NCBI GenBank assembly: GCA_038503035.1
Contig: JAVSML010024260.1
Span: forward strand, 570,089-634,088
Source: Crocodylus rhombifer
Lineage: Eukaryota; Chordata; Crocodylia; Crocodylidae
DNA length: 64,000 nucleotides
Direction: 5' to 3'
Made by a program: the position numbers and the translations under genes. How positions within the stretch are numbered: the first letter of the stretch is position 1; every line of letters starts with the position of its first letter. Shown in pieces: positions 1-11,938 of the stretch. Under the pieces are notes generated by a model, which ran no database searches, was not told the DNA's origin, and saw only the letters and a program-made list of their open reading frames with translations.

Positions 1-601
1 TTGTTTAAGTTTGTTGAATTTCTTAAATGTTTTCACATTTTGTTTTTTATTCTGATGAGCATCAGCCACAAGATTTGGCAGCCTGGTTTTGAGTTTCCGG
101 TTAAACAGTATGTCTGCTGGGGACAATCCATGTTTCATGGGAGTTGCCCTGTAATTTAAGAGTGACAGGTAAACGTTGTTTGAATCTATAACTTTTTTTT
201 CACAATTTTTTCACTATTTATACTCCATCTTCCAGCAGACCATTGGATTGTGGGTAGTTAGAACTTAAAGTGTTGTGACAGAATCCATATTTGTTTGCAA
301 ACTCTTTAAAATCAAGACACTTGAACTGAGGTTCATTGTTTGTTCTCACAATTTGTGTACTCCCATGCCTAGCAAAAATCAATTTGATGTGAGTTACGTC
401 ATGGTTTGCTGTTGTGCTTTCAAGCAATACAGTTTCAGGATAGTGAGAATAATAATCTAGCATTCACTAATACATGAATAAGTCAATGCCCATTTGATAC
501 TATGGAGCTATGGGCTCCTCCATGACCGTCATGGGTTCTTTCCTTTGTGCTGATCTATACTTTAGGCAAGTTGTACAAGACTTTAAAGCATCTTCCTTTT
601 C
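1..601 (-). pseudogene. Ty3/gypsy-type integrase fragment
   Basis: Read on the minus strand this is a decayed integrase, the enzyme that joins retroelement cDNA to the chromosome. Going downstream I see a zinc-finger remnant with C-x2-C (SCTTCLKYR, about 540-570), the start of the catalytic core with its first Asp (MLDYYSHYPE, near 463), then RTNNEPQF where the family normally has an S-D-N-G-P-Q-F type block, so the second catalytic Asp reads Asn. YPQSNG followed by a Glu two residues later keeps the third position. After a stop at 218 the homology continues in NYRATPMKHGLSPADIL up to the window edge. In-frame stops also lie just upstream of the core. No LTR is visible. The fragment continues past the left edge and stops where the next transposon starts at 611. 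Ty3/gypsy is favoured over a retrovirus by the YPQSNG and NYRATP blocks. Confidence 0.85.
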
Positions 602-610
602 ATTATTCAT

Positions 611-2503
611 TAGGCCTGTGTGAACAGGGAAGTATTCAATTCAGATTCAGATTTGGCTAATTTGGAGGACAGTGATTCGATTTGGAGATTCAGATCATTG
701 TCCTGAATTCATTAGACCAAATCAGCTTTGGAAGATTTGGTGCTGATTCGGAGACATTCGGTGATTCAGACTGGCTGGGGAGAGGCAGGCACAGTCGGGT
801 GGCTCCTCCAGTTGTGCCTGCCTCTCCATGGGTGGGGGGAGCTATGGGAGAAGCCCCTATGGCTGCTCTGCCCAGCCCTATCCCCTGTCTGGCCCCAGCC
901 TAATCCCAGCACTTAAAAAAAAAAATCCCCGCACTCACCAGCTGCAGGAGCGGCGACTGGGGCCTTTGGGTGCTTGTGGTGGAGTCCCCCTGCACAGTGG
1001 GGATCACCCTCACTCTTGGTGTGGATGTGCAGCAGCTTGGCAGGGTGCCATATGCTGTCTGGGCTGCTGGGGCTGAGCGCTGCTGGGCTGTGGCTGACAC
1101 ACAGAGCTGCCTCAGCTCCCAGACAGCATGTGGCACCATGCTGAGCTGTGCTGCACCTGCACCAATGGGGCATCTGCCATGCAGGTGCCAAGTGGGAAGG
1201 GGATGATCCCCGCTGCCCCTCACTGCCCCATGCTGCACAAGGTGGCTCTGCCATGTGCACCCAGAGGCCCCAGTTGCTGCTTCTGAAGCTGGTGACTGCA
1301 GAGCTTTAAAAAAAAGCAAAAAAAAAAAGAAGCCCTGCACTCACAGGCTCTGGCAGCAGCGATCGAGGGCCTCTGAGGGCTCATGGCAGAGCTGTCCCAT
1401 GCAGCGTGGCCAGGGGGCAGCAGGGATCACCCTGTCTGCCGCTTGGCACCCACACAGCAGCTTCCCATGGTCCAGGTGCTGAGCAGCTCAGCAAGGCACT
1501 GCACACTGTCTGGGAGCTGGGGCTGAGTGCTGCTGGGCTCTGGCTGACGGGTGGAGCTGTCCTAGCTTCCAGACAGTGTATGGCGCCCTGCTGAGCCACA
1601 CTGCACCCGCGCCATGGGGCAGCTGCCACGCGGGTGCCAAGTGGTGGAGGGGAGGGTTGATCCCTGCTGCCTCCTACTGCCCTGCTCTGCACAGGGATGC
1701 TCTGCCATGAGCCCTCAGAGGCCCCCAATTGCTGCTGCCAGAGCCAGTGAGTGTGGGGCTTTTTTCTTTCTTTTTTTTTTTTTAAAGTGTGGAAGATTGG
1801 GCAGGGTGGGGGATGGGACCTGGCAGGGCAGCCATGGGGGCTTCTCCCACAGCTCCCCAGGTTTGCCTGCCTCTGCCCCAGCCAGGGGAGCCACAGGGAC
1901 TATGCTCTGCTGCTACTTGCCCAGACAGTGCTGCGGGGGGAGGAGGTGCGATGCAGCTGCAGCTTGCTCTAGGTGGCAGCAGGACATAGCCACTGCTCCC
2001 AGCACTGCTGTGCCAGCATCAGTGCTGGGAGCAGGAGATCTGCCCTGCCACCACTTGCCAGCTGGTACGGGATGTGGGCGCAGAAGTGCTGGGAGCCAGG
2101 GCTGTGCCCTGCTGCTGCTTGCCCCCTTCCACCTGGAGTGAGCCACACCTGCATCCCCCCACTCCCCCTGCCCTGGCCAGGCAAGCAGCAGCAGGTCACA
2201 GCCCCTCACCCCGAGTAACTGCCCTGCCCCCCCCGCCCCGGCTGGGCAGCTTGCCCCAGCCCCAGCCCCAGCCCCAGCCCCAGTCCTTCCCTGTTCCCTC
2301 CCCTCTCCCCAACAGATTTACCAGCTGGAGCCAGCTGTGAGCTGCCTATTTAGTCTATGGCTGAATCTCTGAATCAGCTGAATCTTTTCTGAATCTTTTT
2401 CAATTTGACTCAGATGCTTCAAATCAATTCGGAGCTTTTATTTGATCTCCTGATTTGATTTGGATTCAGGGATTCAGTCTCTGAATCAGCCCAAGAATAC
2501 AGT
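611..2503. mobile_element. Non-autonomous hAT-like element, GATTCGG family, copy 1
   Basis: The left end, starting taggcctgtg and followed by repeated gattcag/gattcgg-type heptamers, matches the reverse complement of the right end of the element at 8242-9226. The right part again fills with gaatc/gattc motifs and fades out in a degenerate cagccca near 2503. The interior is GC-rich, carries no transposase, and consists of two tandem imperfect palindromes separated by A-tracts. I could not find a clear target duplication for this copy, so the right boundary is approximate. The many short reading frames inside are by-products of GC-rich repeats. Assignment to hAT rests on the 8-bp duplication of the sister copy. 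Confidence 0.7.
926..1756. repeat. Two tandem A-tract-bounded palindromic modules
   Basis: Module 1 (about 926-1307) and module 2 (about 1333-1756) each fold back on themselves. In module 2 the left arm from about 1333 to 1410 pairs with 1685-1757; both contain gggcctctgagggctcatgg or its complement. The centres are marked by ctgtctgg ... ccagacag at 1054-1128 and 1505-1577. A-runs at 915-925 and 1308-1330 and a T-run at 1757-1784 bound the modules. The two modules are related to each other, and a related half-module occurs at 48981-49160. Confidence 0.7.
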
Positions 2504-2631
2504 ACCATCTGTTTGGAAAGGAATGTTGTAGGAAAGAGGCATCTGGTGATTTTAGGACCTGTTTTTCCTCTTAAGTCCCACCAAATTAAAGTTCAGACCA
2601 GCTCTGTCAAATGCCCACCATGTAACTAATG

Positions 2632-2888
2632 CAGGGATTTTAAACCTGTTTTGTGGAACCCTGGGGTTCTGTGCAAGATCTTCAGGAGTTCGGCAAAGGG
2701 ATTGGGATTAATGGCAGGGGGGGCCAGGAGGTAGTGTGCCACCACTGCAGGGCCAGGCCGCCTGGCTCCACATCAGCCTTTAGGAGAGGGGAGGAGTTCT
2801 GCGGCAGAAGTGATATGAAAGGGTTCCATGACTTTGGAAAAACTGAAAATGACTTAGCTAAGGTGGTTGACATGTGTGAAAACCTCTG
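2632..2888. mobile_element. Small non-autonomous hAT-like element
   Basis: The ends are imperfect inverted repeats: cagggattttaaac on the left, and on the right the reverse complement reads cagaggttttcaca. This resembles the CAGNGGTTTTCAA-type ends of hAT-Charlie elements. Flanking octamers aactaatg and aaatatgg match at 5 of 8 positions, which is weak support for a duplication. No transposase coding is visible. The 128 bases before it (2504-2631) hold nothing I recognise. Confidence 0.5.
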
Positions 2889-3249
2889 AAATATGGGCTG
2901 TGATTATTTAAACTTTTGTTAACATTTCCCACTGCTTCCAGTAGTTCAGTTTTACCAGAAATAGCAATCATTGGGACTGCTAACATAGTTGGAGTTCTGG
3001 GCTGCTGTTTGCCGCTAAAGCTTGGTCAGAATAGACTTGTGCAATGAGCCTTAAAAGGATGGTAATTACTGGCAGGGTGCCCACACTAGGAGCCCCACTG
3101 TTGCTATTGCTGGTGGAGCTGAGTTGGCAGTTGTAACAGCAAGAAATATTAGAAAAAAAAGTCCCAGTTCAGGCCAAGTTAGGAGTCTTTACTGTTCCTC
3201 AGTGTCAGTGAGGCAGAACCTTTGACTTAGAGCTGAAGGCATTGGCAAG

Positions 3250-3366
3250 ACAACCAGTTGGGAGAAAGCTTTCACTGTTGATGTATTTAATATACTACAT
3301 GCTGACAGAGGATACTGGACAAGATGGACCTATGGTCTGACCCAGTAAATGGTAGTTCTTATGTAT
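3250..3366 (+). mobile_element. CR1 LINE 3' tip
   Basis: The segment ggatactggacaagatgga, followed by ctatggtctgacccagtaaa and ending in gttcttatg, is the characteristic 3' end of an older CR1 subfamily, whose tail repeats the octamer TTCTTATG. It is 5'-truncated and points along the plus strand. It belongs to a different subfamily from the long CR1 copies at 33565, 53396 and 60121, whose tails are ATTTCATAG-like. Confidence 0.65.
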
Positions 3367-6300
3367 TTTGTCAGAAAAAATAGAGAACTTCAATTTCTAG
3401 GGCATCAGTATGTATTTTCAGGTTTTTTGAAATTCATGGTGGGCTGGCAGAAAAAAGAAAGGAGGGAAGGAAGTATTGGCTTTAACAAACTGATCTCACA
3501 GCATTGGCAAAAAATCATTATAAAGCTCTAATATTTGTGCATTAGACTTACTGATGAGGATTTCAAATGCATAAATGCCTATATTCCATCAAGTGTTGTG
3601 ATTTTTAGTTTGAGTGATTTTCTACATGTTACTAACCTATATAATGATTGGATTTTGAAAAAATCTAGTTGAAGAAAATATAGCATGGATGCCTCAATTC
3701 ATACCATCTTCAAAGTTTATTCTCCTCTTCTCTATGGCTACATTTGTCTCTCAAAATCAAAACAGCAGGAGTGATGAAGGTTAAAATTCTGTTTGCTAAG
3801 CCATGATTAATTTGTATCTTAACCCAAAAAGGCAGGTGAACCTTATCAAAATTGCTCAGGACTGATGAAGCTGCTAAGGATAATATGCTTCCTATATCCT
3901 GAAAAACTGATCGCATCCTCAATAAGCCCCCAGATTTTCTAAAAGTTTGGGTAAGAGCTAGTGCATATCTAGTGCATGTGGGGTGAAGTATGTTCTGTTT
4001 GCTTATCAGCAAAGCACTGTTGAAGTAAGGTTCACACTTAGCCCACAAGTGTGGGAAGTTTATTGTCCTTCTAATACCATGTCTACACTGAAGTCAGTGG
4101 TGTGCCTGCAGGTCATGCTCACATACCTACACTTAGTTTAAACTAGCTAATTTTCTCACTGCTGAAGCACAGTGTTGGCATTGGCTGCAGAGCCTATCTG
4201 GAATCCAGGATGCAAATGTTTGGTTGTCCATGATGTTCTCAATCCAGAAGGCTGATGACAGCAAATGGTGGATGTTGGCTTCAGGCATTCAAAACTGATA
4301 AAACAGTTTATCTTTGGGAGTATTGTTAGGGATGCTGTTGACATGAAGAATCTTCTGCCTCTAATGAAGTCTTAGGCAATATCTACAGGAAATCTTTGCA
4401 TTTCAAACTGATTTTTCACCCTAGGACCTGAGATTGTTTTTGACAGCGGTGCTTAAGTCCCTTTCCAGCCCTGTTCCTGAGACACAGGGCATCCATGTAG
4501 TACATGGCATGTACTATGGAGTTCTGTGGCAGCTGTAAGGGGTGGAAAAAAGACTTGAACCATTTTGTCAAGGACATTCTCTTATTTGTGTTGCCATAGT
4601 GTACCGAATTAGACCCTATCCATTAAACGCGTATGTGGCCTTAGACACGTGAGCATGAATGTGCTCTTCTCTGCTTAAGTCTCTGAAAAACCATCAGTAC
4701 AGAAGATGAGGAGAGGGTCTTCCTCCTTCTCCTTCACTTGTTACACATTAACAGTTTTTCAGGTATTCAAGCGGGGTAGAATTGGATCTCATTTAGTTAC
4801 CTAATAAATGGAGCAGAACCCAGGCCAAAGACTCACTATCTTTTTGGTCTATTAGTAGGCTCCTAATGTTGAGTGTAATTTAGAACTACGTGGGGTGCAC
4901 AATTCCTTAGGATTGAACATTGCTAGCCATGGCTTAGTAGGCCCGTGAGGTAACCTATGATAGTAGATTATGATTATAGATAAATTAGAGAAGAATGTCT
5001 GTGATGCAAGGTTTTAGTTTACATATGGAATGAAAACATTTGAAAGGATATTATGTTTCTTAGGTTGTTGTTGACGGATGTAAGTTTGGATAAAAAAAGT
5101 CTTGTGTGCTTGTGTGTGCAGTATTTAGTGCCAACGAGACCTTGCACTCCTCAGTTGGGAGAAGTTCAGCTGGAAAAATGACATCTCCTCACCAACTTCT
5201 GAATTTTGTTCTTGTGCTGTGTAAGTCCATTTTAGTTTTACTCTGGAAATAAATGATTTGTAAACGATGCCTTCTTAACAGAAATTTTTGCATAGTACCT
5301 CTTGTCTGAGAATACCTTTTTTGTTGCAGAAGAGAAGTGAATTTGCTTTCTGTGTTTGTAGTCCATTCATTCCTTATTCACCTGTAAACACTTACGGATG
5401 GTCCAGAACAAATGATAGCCTATTATGGCCAACACTGTCTGAAATCACTTCTTTGAAAGGGAAATGGAAGAGAAACCAAACCAAATTTGAATTCTCATCT
5501 CTATATCTTTTTTCATTAATCAAATATGCAAAGGTAAAGGCACACACTAAAGGAACACACTAAACATAGGTATGCATACTGTTGCATTAACATGCCACAA
5601 CAGAACAGTATGCGAAGAGGAATAATGTCCTAAAAGGTTTCTTTGAGGTAATGCAGGCATGTGCTGTCCCCAAAGACCATTGCCAACAGAGATGGTAAAT
5701 CTGTTTTCTCCAACAAAGGTACGGTGTATTAAAGATACATACAATTGTGACTCACGACAATGTCAATGAAAATGTCTTGTGGAATACATGAGCTGTAATT
5801 AGTTGTACTGGATCCCATCTCTTCAACTAGACTGATACATTTGATGAAAGGCCTCTTCAAAGACTCGTAAATGTGAGAAAACTTAAACATCTGTAAATGA
5901 GCAAAACTGACTTTAGAGGAGTTGTATTCAATTAACACTGTCAGTATTTGGAGGAATTTTCCTTAAGCGTTATATTTTACTGCCTTTCCTGCTAAATCAT
6001 GCATGTTTTCCTCCTCATTGTAAAACTTGCACCAGTATCTCAGTCTGACTCCATTATTTAATCTATTTGAATTTAGTCTGATCTTTTTTTTACTTGTCAA
6101 TGAAACTTGCCTTGGTTCTGTAATTAGTAACTCAGACTGTATAAATCTAGATCTCTTTGGGTGAGGGCCTTTGCCACCTTAAGCCTCCTTTGGTTTGTCC
6201 ATCTTGGTCATGATTGGCCATCCTGCCATCAGGTTAGTCCCCAGTATAAATCGGAGAAATCTAAAGGCTTTTGTACTTTACACCAACTGCCAGTGGCTTA

Positions 6301-8233
6301 AAAAGCTGTTTGACCACTGGAGATTACTGGCCTGAAAAGATATGCCTGGACCACTCCTCTGTTTCCATGACAGCAACTTCGATATGGTAAACTCCTAACC
6401 CTCACGATACAAGGAGAATAGTCAAATGGCAATTTAAGCCAGCCTCTGAGTTGTTTGTGCCACTAAAGAAGCACAAAACAGTGTTATCAGGCTAGAATAT
6501 TATATAGGGCACCAATATGTGAACAAATAGTGATTTAAAGATGTTTTAAACACTAAAGAAAAGGTGCCAGATACAATGGTCACATTTCAAGATTACTTTA
6601 GCCAGAAATGTCTTAACTCTGAACAAATAAAACTGCTAGCTTAGCATTTCTTTCATTGTAGAGATTGCTTTGAGTAACGTCTCTCAAGCTGTCCTTACCC
6701 ATTTTTCTCAAACATTTACTTTTCACTTAAGCAATTGACACTAATGCTTAACAAATGTTGGCTTGATTGTTCCAAGGATTTCTGAACAGTTTTTCCCCTA
6801 TAATGAGTCCATGAATGCTCAGACACACATGCATCTCTTATGCCCTTTTGTAAATCTGGACTTTTTATAAAGCATTTATCAAAAGCAGACATCAGAAAAG
6901 CTAAAGGGGGACAGTGCATCGGCTTGATGTCTCTGCAATGGTAGGTTTTAAGCTACAGCTTCAATGGTGATGAGCAAGGGATAGGAAGTCAGTATTAGGG
7001 AGTCATCTGAGGCCCACAACACACTGAAGTAAATGGGGCAGCTTATGCTGCCACAAAACACTCTTTTCAAATAAATAGCACTACATAGCACTAGGAAAGA
7101 CTTTGCTATAGAGAGGGAGAGTGCCAGCCAAGAAATAATGGAAAATACCAGGCAGAGCAACACATAGAATCCAGAGCAAAGAAGATTGCACTGACCAAGG
7201 TAACATCGGGTAGCTCAGGAAATACTGCAAATAAATGTCTGTCTCCTTATGGGATTTTGGGAGGAGGTTTGAATAATATATAGAATAATGAGGTACACTC
7301 ATACTGTACCGTATACTGTGAATGTAACTAATTACATAAGAATTTTGTGCACAAAATAATACATCTACATACATTTCTCTCTCCTTCCCTTTCTCTCTCT
7401 CTTCTTCTCCTCCTCCCTCTCTCTAGATACTTATATTTATCGCCCTCGTTCTTGTGGCATGTAAGGTGTCTGTTTTATGTGTAAGTTCATACAGATGATG
7501 TATAGGATTAAAGGGTTGAGTCCTTTGTTTTTAATTCTGTTTATCTAGGGCCTGATTCTTCACTCCTTGTATGTTATGTGGATAGAGTGGGTTCCAAATG
7601 ATGTAAATTCACTTGGCAAGGCTGTAAATAACTAGACAGGGGATATAGCCAGACAGCCTGATTATGCTGAGGTACAAAGGCAGAGGGGAACACAGTAATT
7701 GTTTAATGTCTCTATCCTCAGTAATTGGAAGTTAAACTTTTGTTTCAGCTGTAGCCAACATAATGAAAATTCCTCTTTCTTATATTCTAATCTTAATTAG
7801 CATAAGAAATACTTCTGATGCTTCTATTGTAACACATTTATCAGTTTCTCATCAGAAAACCTTGAAGTAACTGCATATGAAGGAGCTAGATGAGATTCTG
7901 AAAATCATCATTTGGTGAGTTGTAAGGGATATGCAGTGGGAGGACTGAGTCACCTGTAGCATCAGGTAAGAAATATTGGCCAAGGGACGTGAAGGGGCTG
8001 AGAAGCACATTGAGAAAGGGTTCTGGAGCTGATGACAAAATGAGTAAAAGAAATGGTACAGTTTGTAGATAGACAGTGGGAAAATAAAGGAGTCTAGCCA
8101 TGACAGGTCCGGCCTGAGGAGCTGAGGGTTTACTGCTGAGGCAATAGGAAGATTGTGCCATTGGCAGATGAGGAATGGAGAGAAATCATTAGAAGGTCTG
8201 AGGCATCTCAGAGTAACTGAGTAATGTGGTAGA
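3367..8233. other. AT-rich unique sequence, no gene recognised
   Basis: I see no coding exon, RNA gene or clear transposon here. Short reading frames on both strands lack recognisable domains. The only notable local feature is the pyrimidine tract at 7374-7427. Confidence 0.6.
7374..7427. repeat. Polypyrimidine (CT-rich) tract
   Basis: About 54 bases are almost purely C and T (tctctctccttccctttctc and similar), ending in ctctctctag. Low-complexity sequence of this kind is common in vertebrate introns. It resembles a polypyrimidine tract plus AG acceptor, but no open exon follows. Confidence 0.7.
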
Positions 8234-8241
8234 TAAGGTAG

Positions 8242-9226
8242 TAGGGCTGTACAAAGCTTCAGGTGGTGATTCGATTCGGAGGAGATTCGGCCCAATTCAG
8301 TGGCCGAATCTCCGAATCTGAATCAAATCAGGGGACCAATTAAAAGGTCCGAAACAATTCAAAGCTGTCCAAATCTTCAGAAAAGGTTCGGAGAGCTTCG
8401 GTGATTCGGACAGTCCCTGGTGGCTGCAGTAGGGAGCTGCAGCTGAACTCCAAGTTGGTAAGTACTAGGGGTGGGGGAGGGGACCATGCGGGGAGGGACC
8501 CCTGCCAGCCCTCATACCCTGCCTGCTCCCCCATCCCCGCCCACTCCCCCAGGCCCCCCATGGCTGCCCTGCCTGGCCCAGCTCCTGGTCCTTTAAAGAA
8601 AAGTCCCAGTGCTCACTGGGTGCTGCTGGGTGGAGGAGTGATCCCTGCTGCCCCCACTGCCCCATGGTGCATGGGGTGCTCTGCACGAGCCCCCCAACCC
8701 CGCTCTTACTCCCCCAGCCCCCCCACACGGGTGCCCACCCTGTGCGGCTGCAGCCCTTTAAGAAAAAAAAACCAGAAGAAAAGGCCCAGGACTCACCACT
8801 CCTGCAGCGGCTTCAGGGCTTCGGGGGGCTCATGAAGAGCCCTGAACATGGCACAGGGCAGCGAGCTTAGCAGGGATCACCCTCCTGCCGGCAGGAGCGA
8901 TAAGTCCCAGGGTTTTGTTCTTTTTTCTTAAAGGGCTGGAGCTGCAGTGGGCAGGGCAGCTTTGGGGGGGTGGGGGAGTCCCCCATGCAGTGGGGGGGCA
9001 GTGAGGATCCCCCCCCTACCCCCAGCAGCACCCAGTGAGTCAGGGTGTTTTTTTTAACAAGTGCTGGAGCTGGGGTGGGCGAGGCAGCCATTGGTGGGCT
9101 GCAGGGGATGGGCCTGGCTGATTCGGCTGAATTAAATTGGGACAGTGATTCAAATCACCAAATCGAATCACTGTCCTCCGAATCGGCTGAATCTGAAGTG
9201 AATACTAGCCGCTCCACATAGGCCTA
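8242..9226. mobile_element. Non-autonomous hAT-like element, GATTCGG family, copy 2, with perfect 8-bp TSD
   Basis: Terminal inverted repeats are tagggctgta on the left and taggcctatg (reverse complement of the right end). Identical octamers taaggtag flank the element at 8234-8241 and 9227-9234, which is the hAT signature. Both subterminal regions carry repeated gattcgg/ccgaatc motifs. The GC-rich interior has A- or T-runs at about 8594, 8758, 8927 and 9047 next to ggactcaccactcctgcagc-like sequence, echoing the palindromic modules of copy 1. No transposase is encoded; movement would have depended on an autonomous relative elsewhere. Confidence 0.85.
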
Positions 9227-10792
9227 TAAGGTAGCACAGTGCATGGCCGGGGATCTTGACAAAGACAGGTTAGTAGGACAAGGAGGAATGTGGATGAGCT
9301 GGAAATTGGTGGGAGGAATTGAGTGCTCTATCCTACCACTTTCTGAATTCTGGCCAGGAAAACTACTTTAACCCTGAGGAGTCTGGGAAACCACACTTTC
9401 CTGGGTTTCTTGGTGTGAGAGGAATTAAAGTGTGAGACATAGAGGCACCAAGGGTGGGCAGCACAGCCCATAAATTTTAATAAGCACTGTCAGTGCTAAT
9501 CCACCTCTGTTTTGATGTTGGGTAATTAAAATAGATAAAGAAAGTTCTTGGCTCTGCCCCTTCTAATACTAAAATGATGGTTTTGTGTCACAGTGTAAAG
9601 CAGCTGTTGTCCTGAGATTCTTAACAAAGCAGCTTCCTATTTCCATAGGAAATGCCTTCATTTGCAGAATCAATTCCCTCTCATATACCTCGTTTACACT
9701 TTAGATCTACATCGATTCTAACAAAAGTGACATTAATGAAGATAGTTTAGCTGCAGCTATAAGAGACAAAGCCATTCCTTTCCTGGCACCCTCTTCAAAC
9801 CACTTCTTAAATTCCATCCACAGTATAGTGCGGTGAGACCATGGTTATGGTAAATATTGAGAGAAATGATAGCACAGAAATTGATGGCATGGTACATCAG
9901 TCAAAAAACTGCTTGCTTGAGTTGTTATCTGCCTGTACAGGTGACACCACTGAAGTCTGGGCTCATACCTCTTAAAGGATGGGGAGGGTGAAATGTTGTC
10001 CAAAGACAGTAAATTTAGGGGAGGGGATTGCTCCTCCATATCTTTCTTTTCCTCTGCACTTGCTCATTAGTCTGTTGCTGCTTCATCCTCAGTTCAGTAG
10101 TTCTCCTTGCCCATGTTAGCAGTAGAAAACAGTATTGTGGATGACTAGGATGTTGAATGTTGAAATGTTGAATGGCTGAGATGCATTGTGTGGTTAGGAT
10201 GGAAAGGAAAACTGATGTCACATGAGGGAGTCAGTGGGCTTGGGACCATCTGGTAGGCATGCTTATCATGTGGTTTGGCATAATTTGAAGTCATCCAGGT
10301 CAGCAAAAGAAGGAAGACCTGTCTTCTTGGTTTTGGGTTGCAATATTGAGCACAACTGATGTTAGACAAGGTTTAAAAGATTCTACTTCTCCAGCGTATT
10401 TCAATATGCAGATAAGTGTTTGCATTTGATCCACAACATGTGGATGATGTGAATGTATTGCAGAATGTGGCCTTCAGTCTTTAGTAACTATTTACAAAAA
10501 GGTATCTGAGGAGAAACACACCAGCAAAAGGCAAAATGAGCATTATTGGTTTCTGTACATCTCTTGGATTCAGTTGGTGGTTTTTCATTTTTGCCATGTG
10601 CACTGTTTCACCTGATCCCTATCAAACATCTTCCCAGCCTCTCCATTCAGGACTGAAACTCTTTTTATCATCAAAGCTCTTTCTTAAACTGCTTCTAAAT
10701 GGCAGATATTCTGTGCTGTGCAACTTTGTCTCTCTGCAGAGCTGATTTAGATTGGATTGTGGTGGAAAAACCAGCAGTTGGCCTACACCATT

Positions 10793-10866
10793 GCTACCAG
10801 CTGTTCTCAGTGAGCACAGAGTGGATGAAAGATTAAAAGCTGCAATAGGGTGTTGGCAAAATAACC
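10793..10866. repeat. Unidentified dispersed repeat, copy 1
   Basis: About 70 bases around cagtgagcacagagtgg and gattaaaagctgcaataggg align with 11865-11938 at roughly 80 percent identity by eye, in the same orientation. The family is not recognised; an ancient SINE or the end of an old LINE or DNA transposon are options. Confidence 0.55.
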
Positions 10867-11864
10867 TATCAATAGCACTCTGCTTCAATGCTAAGCATAA
10901 CAGTAGGGGAATAAATGTCCGTATAAACGCAGCCATAAATACAACTGTCATACTGTTGAAATGATGACACTGTGACAGAAAAGTGACTGAAAGCTGGCGA
11001 AGGAACAGAATTCTAAGCCAGAATTTAGGAAGGGGAGGGTTTGCTTTTTGATGGGGTGTGTGTGCGCGTGCATACACGTGTGTGTGCATGTACACCTATT
11101 TAACTCCAGAATACTTGATTGAAAATATCATTGTCAAAGTTTCAGCACCTCAACTCTTCATTTGAAGCTCAGACTTCTCTGAAGCTTTCTAAAAGTCCTA
11201 GATAAGAACAAGGACAATCAGACTTGGGATATTCCTATATTAAAAGGAGGTAGAAAAGGTTTCCATTTTATTTTTCAAGGAGAAAATAAACATTCTGGTT
11301 TTCTAAGATTAACACAAAACAAACAAACAAGCAAACAAAAACTTCAGAAAAAAGTGGACACAAATTTAAGTTACTTAAATAGTGTTTTACATTTATTTAA
11401 TAAAAGGCACTTGCACAATGTAAAATCAAAATAATCTTTTTCAGATTTTCTTTTAGAACTTACAGGTATCATAAGCTTCAAATTCCTGTATAAAGCTTTA
11501 TTCATGCTTATTGGTTTTATCTGGGACAGCCAGTGGAAGGTTAGACTTTCCTATCACTTAAAGATTTTTTTGTAAATAAAAAGTAGGCTTGGGAAATTAA
11601 ATAAACTTTTTGGTATGGCCAGGATCCAATTGAGTCCTGCCCTAAACCAGCAAACTAAAATAAACACAATTTAAATTACAGAGCCACCTGTATATTTGAT
11701 TTCTTAGAACTAAATGACATTCTGAAAACATATTACATAGCAATATAATTGCTGAGGATTATGTTGACTATTATGAAACTTTCTAAATTAAAAATACTTT
11801 TCGATTCGGTTCATGAAATGCTTTTAGTTCTTCTACCAAGGAAATTCAGACAGTCTCAGTGCGT

Positions 11865-11938
11865 GTCTCCAACTGCTTTCAGTGAGCACAAAGTGGGTGA
11901 ACGATTAAAACTATAGTAGGGTCCTGGCAAAATGGAAC
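11865..11938. repeat. Unidentified dispersed repeat, copy 2
   Basis: This is the partner of 10793-10866. It shares tcagtgagcaca, agtggatgaa/agtgggtgaa, gattaaaa and tggcaaaat in the same order. Similarity fades just after the shared block on the right side. Confidence 0.55.

Noticed and set aside
7374..7431. Polypyrimidine tract plus AG considered as a splice acceptor
   Set aside because: No recognisable exon or long open frame follows.
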